Part shown: piece by piece, positions 1 to 9,448 of the stretch
Layout of the letters: each line of letters starts with the position of its first letter
Numbering within the stretch: the stretch's first letter is position 1
Assembly (NCBI GenBank): GCA_002167435.2
Contig: NHBR02000070.1
Span: forward strand, 1 to 64,000
Direction of reading: 5' to 3'
Source of the DNA: Allomuricauda sp. TMED12
GTDB lineage: Bacteria > Bacteroidota > Bacteroidia > Flavobacteriales > Flavobacteriaceae
Length of the DNA stretch: 64,000 nt
Position numbers and translations under genes: made by a program
Notes under the pieces: model-generated
Told to the model about the DNA's origin: nothing
What the model saw: only the letters and a program-made list of their open reading frames with translations
Database searches by the model: none

Positions 1-703
1 CCAGCGTAGCAAAAAGCTTATTTTCCGCAAAAACATCGCTCTTGCTGATTACGTTCATTAAGGTGGATTTACCCACATTGGTGTATCCTACCAAAGCAAC
101 CCGAACCAAAGAACCCCGATTGCCGCGTTGGGTCTCCATTTGGCGGTCTATCTTGGCAAGCTTCTTTTTGAGCAAAGCAATTCGGTCTCGAACAATACGT
201 CTATCCGTTTCGATTTCGGTTTCACCGGGACCACGCATACCAATACCTCCTCGTTGCCTTTCCAAGTGGGTCCAAAGACCGGTCAATCGAGGTAAAAGAT
301 ACTCGTATTGAGCTAACTCAACTTGAGTCCTGGCATAACTGGTCTTGGCTCTCTGGGCAAATATGTCCAGAATCAAACTGGTTCTGTCCAGAACTTTACA
401 GCGAAGGAGCTTTTCGATATTGTTTTGTTGTGCGGGAGACAACTCATCATCAAAGATTACGGAACCTATTTCATTTTCCTTTACGAATTGGCGCACCTCT
501 TCCATCTTACCACTTCCGATGTAGGTTTTCGGATTGGGCACGTCAATACGTTGCACAAATCTTTGTTCAACTTCGCCACCGGCAGTGTAGGTCAAAAATT
601 CAAGCTCATCCAAGTACTCTTTGACTTTTTCTTCGTTCTGGTGTTGATTCATTACACCAATGAGTACCGCCTTTTCATATTCAATCGACTTCTTTTCTAG
701 CAT
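1..703 (-). CDS. hflX: GTPase HflX, N-terminal part (cut by window edge)
   Basis: Ribosome-associated GTPase that rescues or splits stalled ribosomes in the cytoplasm. Translating the minus strand from the ATG at 703 gives an open frame of 234 residues that runs off the left edge. It contains the HflX N-terminal domain (VPNPKTYIGSGK near residue 60), the diagnostic linker RGPGETEIETDRR near residue 155, and the G1 P-loop VGYTNVGKST near residue 205. The rest of the G domain lies outside the window, so this is an edge truncation and not a broken gene. Transcribed away from the M14 peptidase gene; the shared 149-bp gap holds both 5' ends. Family assignment is firm. Confidence 0.93.
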   Translation of the reverse strand, partial: MLEKKSIEYEKAVLIGVMNQHQNEEKVKEYLDELEFLTYTAGGEVEQRFVQRIDVPNPKTYIGSGKMEEVRQFVKENEIGSVIFDDELSPAQQNNIEKLLRCKVLDRTSLILDIFAQRAKTSYARTQVELAQYEYLLPRLTGLWTHLERQRGGIGMRGPGETEIETDRRIVRDRIALLKKKLAKIDRQMETQRGNRGSLVRVALVGYTNVGKSTLMNVISKSDVFAENKLFATL

Positions 704-852
704 CAAATGGATTTAGAATGCAAATTTACGCAATGTTTTGGAAGCTGTTTGGTGCTTTTCGCCTTTTAAGGGCCGATGAACAGGGGTAAAAGACTATTAT
801 TTAATTGTATTGTTCCCTATCTTGATGCCCTAAACCAACCTAACGCAACATA

Positions 853-3594
853 ATGTTTAGAATACAATCTTATCCGAATTCAAAACACAATTATTTTTTG
901 AAGCCTTTTGTCTGTTTTTTATGGATGATAATCTTGCTCCCTTTCGGACTCAAGGCTCAAAATTCCACCATTCCTAACCCTACAGATGTCATTGGTTTTG
1001 AAGTAGGTTCCGATTTTCATTTGGCTACCTATGAGCAATCCATTGAATATTTTAAAAAGTTGGATGCGGCCAGTGATTTGGTTGAAATGCGGGAAACCGG
1101 AAAAACTTCCGAAGGTCGTACATGGTATTATGTTTTGATTTCCTCCAAAGAAAATTTGGCTAAGATTGAACACTACAAGGAAATCTCGCAAAAATTGGCC
1201 CACCCCAAAGGAATGTCACGCGAAGAAGCCCAAAAATTGGCGGAAGAAGGCAAGGCCATTGTGGATTTAAGTGGTGGTTTGCACGCTTCGGAAGTGGCGG
1301 GGGCACAACACATTATCACATTGGCGCATCAAATTGTAAGCGAAGCCGAAACCAAAAAGTTTAAACCGATTTTAGATGATGTGATATTGGTATTATGGCC
1401 ATCGTTAAACCCGGATGGACAGGATATTATTGCCAATTGGTATATGTCGAACGTTGGTACACCCTACGAAACGGCAAGAATCCCTTGGCTTTATCAAAAG
1501 TATGTAGGTCATGATAATAATAGGGATGCCTACATGCTCAATATGTTGGAGTCTCGAGTAGTGGGCAGAACTTGGAGGGAATGGGAACCCAACGTGATTC
1601 ATGTACACCACCAGTCCTCACCATTTCCTACCCGAATTTGGTTACCACCGTTTGCGGAACCGATTGCGCCCCAAACACCGCCTATTGTAGCCCGAGAGGT
1701 AAATATGATCGGGATGGCCATGGCCCAAGAATTGGAGACAGAAGGTTTGCCGGGAGCTGTGCATATGGGTAAAGGTTTTGACGCTTGGTATCCAGGCTAC
1801 ATTGATTACTTGCCAGTCATGCAAAATATACCCTCTTTTTGGACAGAAACAGCCCTGTACCGATATGCCACGCCTTATTTTTATACCATTCGGGATTTTC
1901 CAGAACACAGAAAAGATTTACGCGTTGAATCGTTGTACAATAGCCCATGGAAGGGCGGATGGTGGCGGTTACGCGATGCGGTGCAGTACATGCAAACTGC
2001 TTCCATTGCCGTTTTGGACTATTCATCAAAATACAAAGAGACATTGTTGTTCAATAAGTATCAGGCAGCAATGACAACCATTGAAAAGTATAAGAATGAA
2101 CCACCTTATGCTTACATCATACCACAAAAACAAAGAGACCCGTCTCGTCCGGTAGAGTTGTTGAAGCGTTTGGCTTTTAATGGAATCAAAATATCGCAAT
2201 TGGATAAACCGATGGAGTATTCTGGCGTTACGTACCCTCAGGGAACTTGGGTAATACCGATGGACCAAGAGTTTGCCGAGATGGCGCGCCAGGTTTTGGA
2301 CGTGCAAGTATATCCGGATTTACGCGATACACCAGATGGGCCACTTGAACAACCCTACGATGCCGCAGGTTGGACCCTTCCTTTTCAAATGGAAGTGGAA
2401 GTAGTTACTGGAACTGTTCCATTATCGGATTTATTTAGGGAAGCTTTGACACCGGTAGAAGGGATTCCACTCGAGACCACCGATGATGAAGGACAGGATT
2501 TGAACAAAACCGATTTTGTTACTGGTGCTGGATTTGATACCGATAAAGTAGCGGCTGGAATTAAGCCATTGCCAGGTACCCTTCGTGGTAGCGGAAGTAC
2601 ATTATGGTTAGATCCAACAGAGAACAATATTTTCCGTGTATTGGCAGAGGCCATGAAAGATGGTTTAACCGTCAGCTATGATGCAGATGCCAGAAAATAT
2701 GGTGTTAAAGATGCCACTCGAAGTAAAATCAATCAATGGATTAAGGATTACGCTATTAATGGTAAAATGAGGTCAGGCTCAGGTGATGCCATTGTAAAAG
2801 CTAGAATAGGAGTGTACCGTCCGTGGACCGCAAGCATGGATATGGGATGGACCCGATGGCTATTGGATAATTATGGGTTTTCTTATGCATCCGTTCGGGA
2901 TGCGGATTTTAAGTCCAATAATTTAAAAGACCGTTTTGATGTGATAGTGATGGCATCTGAATGGCCAGGCTCTATTGAAAACGGATTGGAACCCGGTTCC
3001 GCTCCACCACAATATGCCGGAGGATTAGGTGAATTGGGTATACGCAACCTAAATGCTTTTGTGGAACAGGGGGGTACTTTGATTACTTTGAACCGAAGTT
3101 CCAATTTTGCGATTAATGCTTTGCATCTCCCTGTTAGCAATGTAGTCGATAAGGTTGATAGGGCCAAATTCTTCACGGGAGGGTCCATTGTGCAGGTAAA
3201 AACAAATCCACAACACCCTGTGATGTCAGGAATGCAATCCAATGCCAATCTATTTGTCTACAACAGCCCAATTTTTGTCACCCAAGAAGGTTTTGAAGGG
3301 GAAATACTGGCCAAGTATCAGAAAAACGGATCCCCCCTGATGTCTGGATTTTTGGTTGGGGAAAAATATATGAACGGAAATGCCGCCGCTTTGGATGTGA
3401 AACACGGCAAGGGGCATGTGATTCTTTTTGGATATCAACCGCAGTGGCGTGGGCAGTCCATGGGAACTTATAGAACACTTTTTAATGCATTGTTGTATGC
3501 CAATAAATTATCGGGTGTAGAACGTGAAGTTGCTGATGAGTGGCAAGCTATCATTGGTAAACCTGCTGACGAAAAATCAAATAGTGAAGATTAA
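853..3594 (+). CDS. Secreted M14-family zinc carboxypeptidase with C-terminal GATase-like domain
   Basis: Predicted exported metallopeptidase of 913 residues. Residues 1-36 are a hydrophobic signal peptide ending at LKAQ. The M14 zinc-binding pair HxxE is seen as HASE (H144, E147), followed by PSLNPDG, NNRD near residue 221 and a histidine-rich VIHVHHQS near residue 250 that should supply the third zinc ligand; WTETALYRY near 330 is a candidate for the catalytic Glu. Residues about 690-890 resemble a DJ-1/PfpI-type glutamine amidotransferase fold (DVIVMASEWPG, GHVILFGYQPQWRGQ), an arrangement common in about 900-residue Bacteroidota M14 proteins. The substrate is unknown. The next gene begins 21 bp downstream, so co-transcription is likely. 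Confidence 0.88.
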   Translation: MFRIQSYPNSKHNYFLKPFVCFLWMIILLPFGLKAQNSTIPNPTDVIGFEVGSDFHLATYEQSIEYFKKLDAASDLVEMRETGKTSEGRTWYYVLISSKENLAKIEHYKEISQKLAHPKGMSREEAQKLAEEGKAIVDLSGGLHASEVAGAQHIITLAHQIVSEAETKKFKPILDDVILVLWPSLNPDGQDIIANWYMSNVGTPYETARIPWLYQKYVGHDNNRDAYMLNMLESRVVGRTWREWEPNVIHVHHQSSPFPTRIWLPPFAEPIAPQTPPIVAREVNMIGMAMAQELETEGLPGAVHMGKGFDAWYPGYIDYLPVMQNIPSFWTETALYRYATPYFYTIRDFPEHRKDLRVESLYNSPWKGGWWRLRDAVQYMQTASIAVLDYSSKYKETLLFNKYQAAMTTIEKYKNEPPYAYIIPQKQRDPSRPVELLKRLAFNGIKISQLDKPMEYSGVTYPQGTWVIPMDQEFAEMARQVLDVQVYPDLRDTPDGPLEQPYDAAGWTLPFQMEVEVVTGTVPLSDLFREALTPVEGIPLETTDDEGQDLNKTDFVTGAGFDTDKVAAGIKPLPGTLRGSGSTLWLDPTENNIFRVLAEAMKDGLTVSYDADARKYGVKDATRSKINQWIKDYAINGKMRSGSGDAIVKARIGVYRPWTASMDMGWTRWLLDNYGFSYASVRDADFKSNNLKDRFDVIVMASEWPGSIENGLEPGSAPPQYAGGLGELGIRNLNAFVEQGGTLITLNRSSNFAINALHLPVSNVVDKVDRAKFFTGGSIVQVKTNPQHPVMSGMQSNANLFVYNSPIFVTQEGFEGEILAKYQKNGSPLMSGFLVGEKYMNGNAAALDVKHGKGHVILFGYQPQWRGQSMGTYRTLFNALLYANKLSGVEREVADEWQAIIGKPADEKSNSED

Positions 3595-3615
3595 ACCTTG
3601 TAATCAGAAATAGGC

Positions 3616-4599
3616 TTGAAGCAACAGAAGGACAGATATACTATAGCATTTTATAATCTCGAAAACTTTTTTGATACCAAGGATGATCCTTACTTGCTCG
3701 ATAATGACTTTACTCCAAAGGGGTTTAGAAAATGGAACAAATCGAAATTTAGGAAGAAGGTCAAGAAGATTTCCAAGGCTATTTCTAAAATTGGATTGGA
3801 TGATAGTGATTATCCTTCCGTTTTGGTCGGTATGGCAGAAGTGGAAAACAAGGAAGTCATTGAAATCTTATTACAATCCAAAAGACTTAGGGATATTGAT
3901 TATGGCGTCATCCACTTTGATTCACCGGATGAGCGTGGCATTGATACGGCACTTATTTATGATAAAAAACATTTTGAAGTGTTGGATGCCGAGACCATTC
4001 CTTTAATGGTTCAGAACACCAATGGTGAGCGAGATTTTACTCGTGATATTTTGTATGTGCATGGAAAATTGCATCAAGAAGAAATTCATGTTTTTGTAAA
4101 CCATTGGCCATCCCGAAGGGAAGGAGCTGAGGAAACCGTTTATAAGCGCATCAAGGCGGCAGAGACCATCCTACAGAAAATTGAAGGCATACATGATGAC
4201 CATCCGAACATTATTATAATGGGTGATTTTAACGATGACCCTAATTCGGAAAGCTTACAAACCTTAATGCGTACTGGGATGTTCATCAACCCAATGAAAA
4301 AATTGTTGTCTCCTTTTGAAGGAAGTGCCAACTATAAGGGTAAATGGAGCTTGTTCGACCAAATATTGCTAACCCATGGTTTTTTAAATTATGAGGCGGG
4401 CACCCACAGTTTTATAAAGGCGAAGATATTTTCACCTCGATTCTTAAAAGAATGGAAGGGTAGATACAAGGGAAACCCATTCCGAACCTTTGCTGGAAAC
4501 AAATATTTAGGTGGATATAGCGACCATTTTCCGGTTTATGTTGTTTTGGATGAAAATAAAATTAACTGTAAGAAAATAGTTACACCACATAAAAGTTAA
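3616..4599 (+). CDS. Endonuclease/exonuclease/phosphatase family protein
   Basis: Protein of 327 residues with the EEP (DNase I-like) fold: AFYNLENFFD near residue 12, GMAEVEN near 74 (metal-binding Glu), VNHWPSRREG near 162, MGDFNDDP near 202 and a C-terminal SDHFPVYV near 302 (catalytic Asp-His). Members cleave phosphodiester or phosphomonoester bonds; the substrate cannot be told from sequence. The start is TTG at 3616: an in-frame stop lies 15 bp upstream, the conserved first strand begins at residue 9, and no in-frame ATG precedes it. There is no signal peptide, so the protein is probably cytoplasmic unless the start is wrong. It probably shares a transcript with the M14 gene 21 bp upstream. 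Confidence 0.87.
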   Translation: MKQQKDRYTIAFYNLENFFDTKDDPYLLDNDFTPKGFRKWNKSKFRKKVKKISKAISKIGLDDSDYPSVLVGMAEVENKEVIEILLQSKRLRDIDYGVIHFDSPDERGIDTALIYDKKHFEVLDAETIPLMVQNTNGERDFTRDILYVHGKLHQEEIHVFVNHWPSRREGAEETVYKRIKAAETILQKIEGIHDDHPNIIIMGDFNDDPNSESLQTLMRTGMFINPMKKLLSPFEGSANYKGKWSLFDQILLTHGFLNYEAGTHSFIKAKIFSPRFLKEWKGRYKGNPFRTFAGNKYLGGYSDHFPVYVVLDENKINCKKIVTPHKS

Positions 4600-4716
4600 T
4601 TTTCACAACATAAAGAAGTAATTCACTATGTATTTCATCGAATAAAGTAGGAATTTTATCGATAAATAGAGTGTCTTATAATATATTCGTAGTCCAAATC
4701 TTACCTAAACTTAATT

Positions 4717-6912
4717 ATGGACTACAGATTTCCTTCAGGGGCCCAGGGAGTGATCTTCTCCATTTTATTTTCGCTTTTAAGCGGAGGTTGCATACTTGCC
4801 CAATCCAAAAATGCCAAAGAAAATATTCATTTTTCCTATGATCAAGGGAAAATCTCTTCTCTTATTTCCGAATTGGAAATGGAGCATCAAGCGAAACTTA
4901 AGAAAATAGGTGAGCTGATCAAATCCAAAGGACTAAGAACAACAGAAAAAACAAGTGAAGGCACACAAGTTGCTTTAAAGGATATCGGTACCGATGGCAC
5001 TCCATTATATTATACTACACTCAACGATCCTGCTTCCAAAACCTCTAGAGGGTATGCACTATATGATAAAGGGTTGTTGAATTTGGGATTGACGGGGACC
5101 AATATGGAAGTAGGTGTTTGGGATTCTGGGGTTGCATTGACTTCGCACCAAGAATTTGATACCCGTGCAAAGAATACTGACAATGCCGATGAAGTAAGCC
5201 TGCATGCCACTTTGGTGACAGGAAACCTTATTTCTGCCGGAGTGGAACCCAATGCCAAGGGTGTTGCCTATGGTGCAAGGGCTTTGACCCATGATTGGAG
5301 CCGAGATAAAATTGAGGTCGCCGAAGCGGCTGCCAATGGACTTTTATTGAGCAATCATTCTTATGGAATTTTATCTGATAGAGTACCTGATTGGTATTTT
5401 GGCGCCTACATTAAAGTTACGCAAGATTGGGATAGGATCATGTACAACGCTCCGTATTACTTAATGGTAACTGCTGCAGGAAATGCGCAAAACTCCTACG
5501 ATAACGAAGCCCCTAATTATGGTAAAACCGCGGATGGTTTTGATCTTTTGTTGGGCTTTACCACTACTAAAAACGGACTCACCATTGCAGGTGCCAACAC
5601 AGAGATCGATAGTAATGGAGAATTGAAAAAAGCTTCCGTAGCGGGATATAGCAGCTTTGGACCTGTTGATGATGGCCGTGTAAAACCGGATTTAGCTGGT
5701 GATGGCGGGGATATTCTTTCTACTAGTTCAGCTACCAATAGTAGTTATCAGGTATCCGCAGGAACTTCTATGGCTGCACCTGGGGTTACAGGTTCACTTT
5801 TGTTATTGCAGCAATATCACGAAGAACTTTTTGGTTCCTATATGAAAGCAGCAACCTTAAAAGGACTTGCACTTCACACTGCTGATGATGTGGACGCCAG
5901 AGGACCTGACTACAAAATGGGTTGGGGCATAATGAATGCCAAATCTGCGGCCGAAGTGCTTCAAAATAAGGAATACACTTCATTGATAAATGAAAAAACC
6001 CTTTCAGATGGCGAGACATATACTTTAACCGTTACAGCAATTGATGGTGAAGATTTAGTTGCCTCCATTTCTTGGACAGACCCAGAGGCAGAAACTGTGA
6101 ACAGAGGTGAACTTAATAGCACAACTGCGGCTTTGGTAAACGATTTGGATATTAGAATCACCAAGGAGGGAGAAACCTATTTGCCATGGAAGTTAAACCC
6201 GGCTCAAGCAAATGATGCCGCAACAAAAGGAGACAATAAAGTGGACCCTTTTGAACGTGTTGAGGCAGAAAATGCCAATGGTACCTATACCATTACTATT
6301 TCGCACAAGGGGGGATTAAAAAATGGATTACAGGATTTTTCCTTGATTGTTTCCGGAGCACAGGTTTCCAATTGTTCCATTGAGACTCCTTCAAATCTTG
6401 ATTTAGAAAACCCTACAAGCGCAAGTACTACTATTTCTTGGAACGACGCGGAAGAAACTTTGTTCGAAGTACAGTATAAAAGTATTGATACGGACAATTG
6501 GGAAAGTGAATTGATTTGGGCTAGTAACTTTGAGCTTTCCAATTTGGAAAATGGAAAGGTATACGAAGCTCGTGTACGTTCCATTTGTACGGAGAACGTG
6601 GTATCCGAATTTTCGGAAACCATCGAGTTTGAGTTCAATGGAGAAGAAACAGTATTGATTGAAAACACTCCGATGTTTATTCCCCAAGAGTTGAACATAT
6701 CTGTTTATCCAAACCCTACGGTGGACTATTTAAATGTGAATGCGGAACTGTCCAAAGACGCCGAGTTCTCTATCGTAACCACTTCCGGAAACGTCATTAA
6801 AAAAGGCAAGACCGAAGGTTCCATCAATGTGTCATCGTTATCTTCTGGATTGTATGTTTTGGTAGTTCAGGATTACTCTGGAATCAAGAGTACTAAGTTT
6901 TATAAAAACTAA
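4717..6912 (+). CDS. S8 subtilisin-like serine protease with T9SS sorting domain
   Basis: Exported protease of 731 residues. A signal peptide covers about residues 1-29. The subtilase triad is visible: D136 in VWDSG, H163 in SLHATLVTG, and S351 in AGTSMAAPG. After the catalytic domain come a jelly-roll region (about 425-550, ending LIVSG), a fibronectin type III-like domain (about 560-650, ISWNDAEETLFEVQYK) and a type A T9SS C-terminal sorting domain (ISVYPNPTVDYLNV ... GLYVLVVQ). It is therefore expected to cross the outer membrane by the type IX system, as in gliding Flavobacteriia. It has its own 117-bp upstream gap and is convergent with the exonuclease gene downstream. Confidence 0.93.
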   Translation: MDYRFPSGAQGVIFSILFSLLSGGCILAQSKNAKENIHFSYDQGKISSLISELEMEHQAKLKKIGELIKSKGLRTTEKTSEGTQVALKDIGTDGTPLYYTTLNDPASKTSRGYALYDKGLLNLGLTGTNMEVGVWDSGVALTSHQEFDTRAKNTDNADEVSLHATLVTGNLISAGVEPNAKGVAYGARALTHDWSRDKIEVAEAAANGLLLSNHSYGILSDRVPDWYFGAYIKVTQDWDRIMYNAPYYLMVTAAGNAQNSYDNEAPNYGKTADGFDLLLGFTTTKNGLTIAGANTEIDSNGELKKASVAGYSSFGPVDDGRVKPDLAGDGGDILSTSSATNSSYQVSAGTSMAAPGVTGSLLLLQQYHEELFGSYMKAATLKGLALHTADDVDARGPDYKMGWGIMNAKSAAEVLQNKEYTSLINEKTLSDGETYTLTVTAIDGEDLVASISWTDPEAETVNRGELNSTTAALVNDLDIRITKEGETYLPWKLNPAQANDAATKGDNKVDPFERVEAENANGTYTITISHKGGLKNGLQDFSLIVSGAQVSNCSIETPSNLDLENPTSASTTISWNDAEETLFEVQYKSIDTDNWESELIWASNFELSNLENGKVYEARVRSICTENVVSEFSETIEFEFNGEETVLIENTPMFIPQELNISVYPNPTVDYLNVNAELSKDAEFSIVTTSGNVIKKGKTEGSINVSSLSSGLYVLVVQDYSGIKSTKFYKN

Positions 6913-6935
6913 TCGTAAGCTCAATCTACAGTGAT

Positions 6936-6990
6936 CAATAACCAATTCACAATAGATTCCTCACTACGTTCAGAATGACATTGGTTATTG
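6936..6990. repeat. Dispersed palindromic (REP-like) repeat, copy 1
   Basis: Perfect 11-bp inverted arms CAATAACCAAT (6936-6946) and ATTGGTTATTG (6980-6990) flank a core whose reverse complement reads GTCATTCTGAACGTAGTGAG. The same core occurs at 47971-48001 and a relative at 28274-28369. It lies between the convergent 3' ends of the S8 protease and exonuclease genes, so it may also act as a bidirectional transcription end. The rest of the 181-bp gap is AT-rich with no other feature. Confidence 0.75.
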
Positions 6991-7093
6991 TAAATAGTTT
7001 ATTGCTTAATTGAATATGGATATCAGTTCGAACACAGTCGAAATTTTTTCACCCCTTTTACCTTTGACGAGTTACCCTTTACCCAATAAAACA

Positions 7094-7816
7094 TCAAATC
7101 TTTTTGATATCATCGTCTTCCAAGAGCTCTTCATTTCGTAAACGCAAGAATACTTGTGCAGTGGTCACTACATCCAACTCACAATATGTTACAATTCTGT
7201 TCAGGTCATTTTCCTTATAGAAAACATCTTTTACCATACTTCCGTCCATATCTTCCTTTGGAGAAGGAATTCCGAGCACGTGTGCCAACAGTTTTAAGGA
7301 AGTGTAATGTTTGTAGTCGCCAAACTTCCATAGCTCCATGGTGTCCAAATGAGGCACTTCCCAAGGTTTTTTTCCAAAGAGATCCAGTTTGTAGGGCAAG
7401 TTGATGCCGTTTATGATCATTCTACGAGCGATATAGGGAAAATCAAACTCCTTACCGTTGTGGGCGCACAAAAGGTGCTTAACATTGCTAAAATGATCAG
7501 AAAGCAATTGTTTGAAGTCTTTTAAAATCTTGACTTCATCACCGTAAAAAGAGGTGACCCTAAAGTTTCGATGCTCTCCTTTGAGGGTAAAATAACCAAC
7601 AGAAATACAAACAATTTTACCGAATTCTGCCCAAATACCTGCTCGGTCGTAAAACTCCTCGGGCGTAAATTCATCTTTTCGCTGATACTGTGTTTTCTGT
7701 TCCCATAATAGCTGGGCGGTTTCATCCAGGTCGGAGAAATATTGTTGTTGAGGTACGGTTTCGATATCCAAAAAAAGGATATGTTCCAGGTTAAGTTTAT
7801 AAAGCATTGTAGCCAA
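7094..7816 (-). CDS. 3'-5' exonuclease, PolB-related DEDD family
   Basis: Predicted DNA/RNA exonuclease of 240 residues resembling the proofreading domain of family B DNA polymerases but free-standing. The DEDD acidic motifs are visible: FLDIETVP near residue 17 (ExoI), CAHNGKEFDFPYIARR near 118 (ExoII) and YCELDVVTTAQVF near 212 (ExoIII). The cytoplasmic protein may act in repair. It follows ogt with no gap (ogt ends at 7817), so it is translationally close to another DNA-repair gene. Last gene of the long minus-strand block. Confidence 0.85.
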   Translation of the reverse strand: MATMLYKLNLEHILFLDIETVPQQQYFSDLDETAQLLWEQKTQYQRKDEFTPEEFYDRAGIWAEFGKIVCISVGYFTLKGEHRNFRVTSFYGDEVKILKDFKQLLSDHFSNVKHLLCAHNGKEFDFPYIARRMIINGINLPYKLDLFGKKPWEVPHLDTMELWKFGDYKHYTSLKLLAHVLGIPSPKEDMDGSMVKDVFYKENDLNRIVTYCELDVVTTAQVFLRLRNEELLEDDDIKKI

Positions 7817-8287
7817 TTAAAAAAGAGTCGTCTGCTTTGCAGGACTCTCGTGTTCCAATAACCATTTTTTTCTATGCAGTCCACCTGCATATCCTGTGAG
7901 GTCTCCATTGGTTCCGATTACACGATGACAGGGAACCACAATCCAAAGTGGATTTTTGCCATTGGCCGAGGCTACTGCACGAATGGCCTTTACGTCACCG
8001 AGTTGTTTGGAAAGTTCCAAATAAGAAACGGTTTTTCCAAAAGGTATTTTTAAAAGAGCATCCCAAACCTTCTTTTGAAAGTCGGTGCCCGAGGGGTTTA
8101 GTTTAAGGTCGAATACCGTTCGGTCTCCGTTAAAATATTCTTGAAATTGCGTAACAGCATCTTTTAAAATTTCAGGAAATGTACCGTTTGGTTTTTTATC
8201 ATCCAAAACAGTAATGGAAGCAAGGCCATTTTCATCGCCTTTTAACTCTGCTGTTCCAATAGGAGTCTGTATATAAGCAGTTTCCAT
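7817..8287 (-). CDS. ogt: Methylated-DNA--[protein]-cysteine S-methyltransferase
   Basis: Suicide repair enzyme that transfers the alkyl group from O6-alkylguanine (and O4-alkylthymine) in DNA to its own cysteine. It has 156 residues, the size of short Ogt-type proteins without an Ada N-terminal domain. The active-site motif VVPCHRVIG is present with C120, preceded by RAVASANGKNPLWI and followed by GYAGGLHRKKWLLEHE. The start overlaps the stop of the CNNM gene by one base, and the exonuclease gene follows directly, which suggests co-transcription. Confidence 0.93.
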   Translation of the reverse strand: METAYIQTPIGTAELKGDENGLASITVLDDKKPNGTFPEILKDAVTQFQEYFNGDRTVFDLKLNPSGTDFQKKVWDALLKIPFGKTVSYLELSKQLGDVKAIRAVASANGKNPLWIVVPCHRVIGTNGDLTGYAGGLHRKKWLLEHESPAKQTTLF

Positions 8288-9408
8288 TACTCTATTTCAT
8301 TTTCATCTTCAATAATTCCTAAACGCTTTGCTCTTGCGTGCCAGTTCTTCCTAGCAAGCTTTTGAAGGTCTTCTACGTTGTCACTTTCATCCATAATCTC
8401 GAATCCGAGCAAGGTTTCGATAACATCCTCCATAGTGACCAATCCACTTACCGAACCATACTCGTCCACAACCAATGAAATATGCTCTCTCTTCTGTACA
8501 AATTTTTTAAAAAGTTCATTAATGGACTTACTTCGGTTAGTGACCAGTAATTCTCTTCTTATGGTAGCCAAAGTTTCATTTCCTTTTTTGTTGATGATTG
8601 CTTCCAATAATTCATCTTTTAAGAAGAAACCGGTGATGTTGTCCATACGGTCCTTGTAAAGCGGAATCCTAGAGAAGCGCAAGGGCCTGTTTTTTTCAAA
8701 AAACTCTTTTATCGGAGTGTCTTCGGATGCCACTTTCATTACTGTTCTTGGCGTCATTACATCTCGTGCCAGGATTTCATCAAAATAGAGCAGGTTTTTG
8801 ATCATCTTGGATTCGGATTCCTTGAATACTCCTTCTTCATGGGCGATTTCCGTCATAGCACTAAAATCTTCCCGGCTTAACACACTGCCATGCTCTCCTT
8901 TTGCTCCCACCAGTTTGGTAAACAATTGCAATAACCACAATAACCCGGTCCATTTTAAGATGAACACCATGATTTTTAATGCTTTTCCGGTAAAGTTGGC
9001 CAATTGTTTCCAATAAGTGGCTCCTATCGTCTTTGGAATGATCTCTGAGGCGACCAAGATCAATATGGTCATAAGCGTGGATACGATACCCACCATGAGA
9101 TCTTCCGTAAAGCTTATCCCAAAAAGCGTACGTTGGGTGGTTCCGTACATCTCTGCATAGGCCACTTTTGCTTGAACACCTACCAAAATAGCACCAACAG
9201 TATGCGCAATAGTGTTTAAGGTGAGAATGGCAATGAGTGGCTTGTCCACATCCTTTTTAAGGGTTTCTAAGGTGGCCGCATAATCTTTTCCCTCTTGCTT
9301 TTTTACATTGATAAAGGTGGGTGTGATACTTAACAGCACCGCCTCCAAAATGGAGCACAAAAAAGAGAAAAAGATGGAAATAAGGGCATAAAATAGTAGT
9401 AGTCCCAT
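8287..9408 (-). CDS. CNNM-domain (DUF21) transporter with CBS pair
   Basis: Integral membrane protein of 373 residues of the CorB/CNNM (hemolysin C) family, linked to Mg2+ or Co2+ export or homeostasis. N-terminal DUF21 region: hydrophobic helices at about 1-25, 55-80, 105-130 and 140-160. Then a CBS pair: DVMTPRTVM near 215 and VVDEYGSVSGLVTMEDVIE near 320. It ends shortly after the second CBS, so the C-terminal CorC_HlyC domain of longer family members is missing, as in many Bacteroidota homologues. Substrate unproven. Confidence 0.88.
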   Translation of the reverse strand: MGLLLFYALISIFFSFLCSILEAVLLSITPTFINVKKQEGKDYAATLETLKKDVDKPLIAILTLNTIAHTVGAILVGVQAKVAYAEMYGTTQRTLFGISFTEDLMVGIVSTLMTILILVASEIIPKTIGATYWKQLANFTGKALKIMVFILKWTGLLWLLQLFTKLVGAKGEHGSVLSREDFSAMTEIAHEEGVFKESESKMIKNLLYFDEILARDVMTPRTVMKVASEDTPIKEFFEKNRPLRFSRIPLYKDRMDNITGFFLKDELLEAIINKKGNETLATIRRELLVTNRSKSINELFKKFVQKREHISLVVDEYGSVSGLVTMEDVIETLLGFEIMDESDNVEDLQKLARKNWHARAKRLGIIEDENEIE

Positions 9409-9448
9409 AGAATGGCAGAATCTTTAGTACCAAGATAGGGAATAGGAA

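Noticed and set aside
42..700. Plus-strand reading frames at 42-311, 323-700 and 430-624
   Set aside because: They lie opposite the clear HflX frame (P-loop and RGPGETE linker) and have no family-like sequence.
3616..4599. A frameshift or missing 5' end in the EEP gene because no ATG is found
   Set aside because: The first conserved strand starts eight residues in, an in-frame stop lies just upstream and TTG is a usable start here, as in hemJ and the histidine kinase gene.
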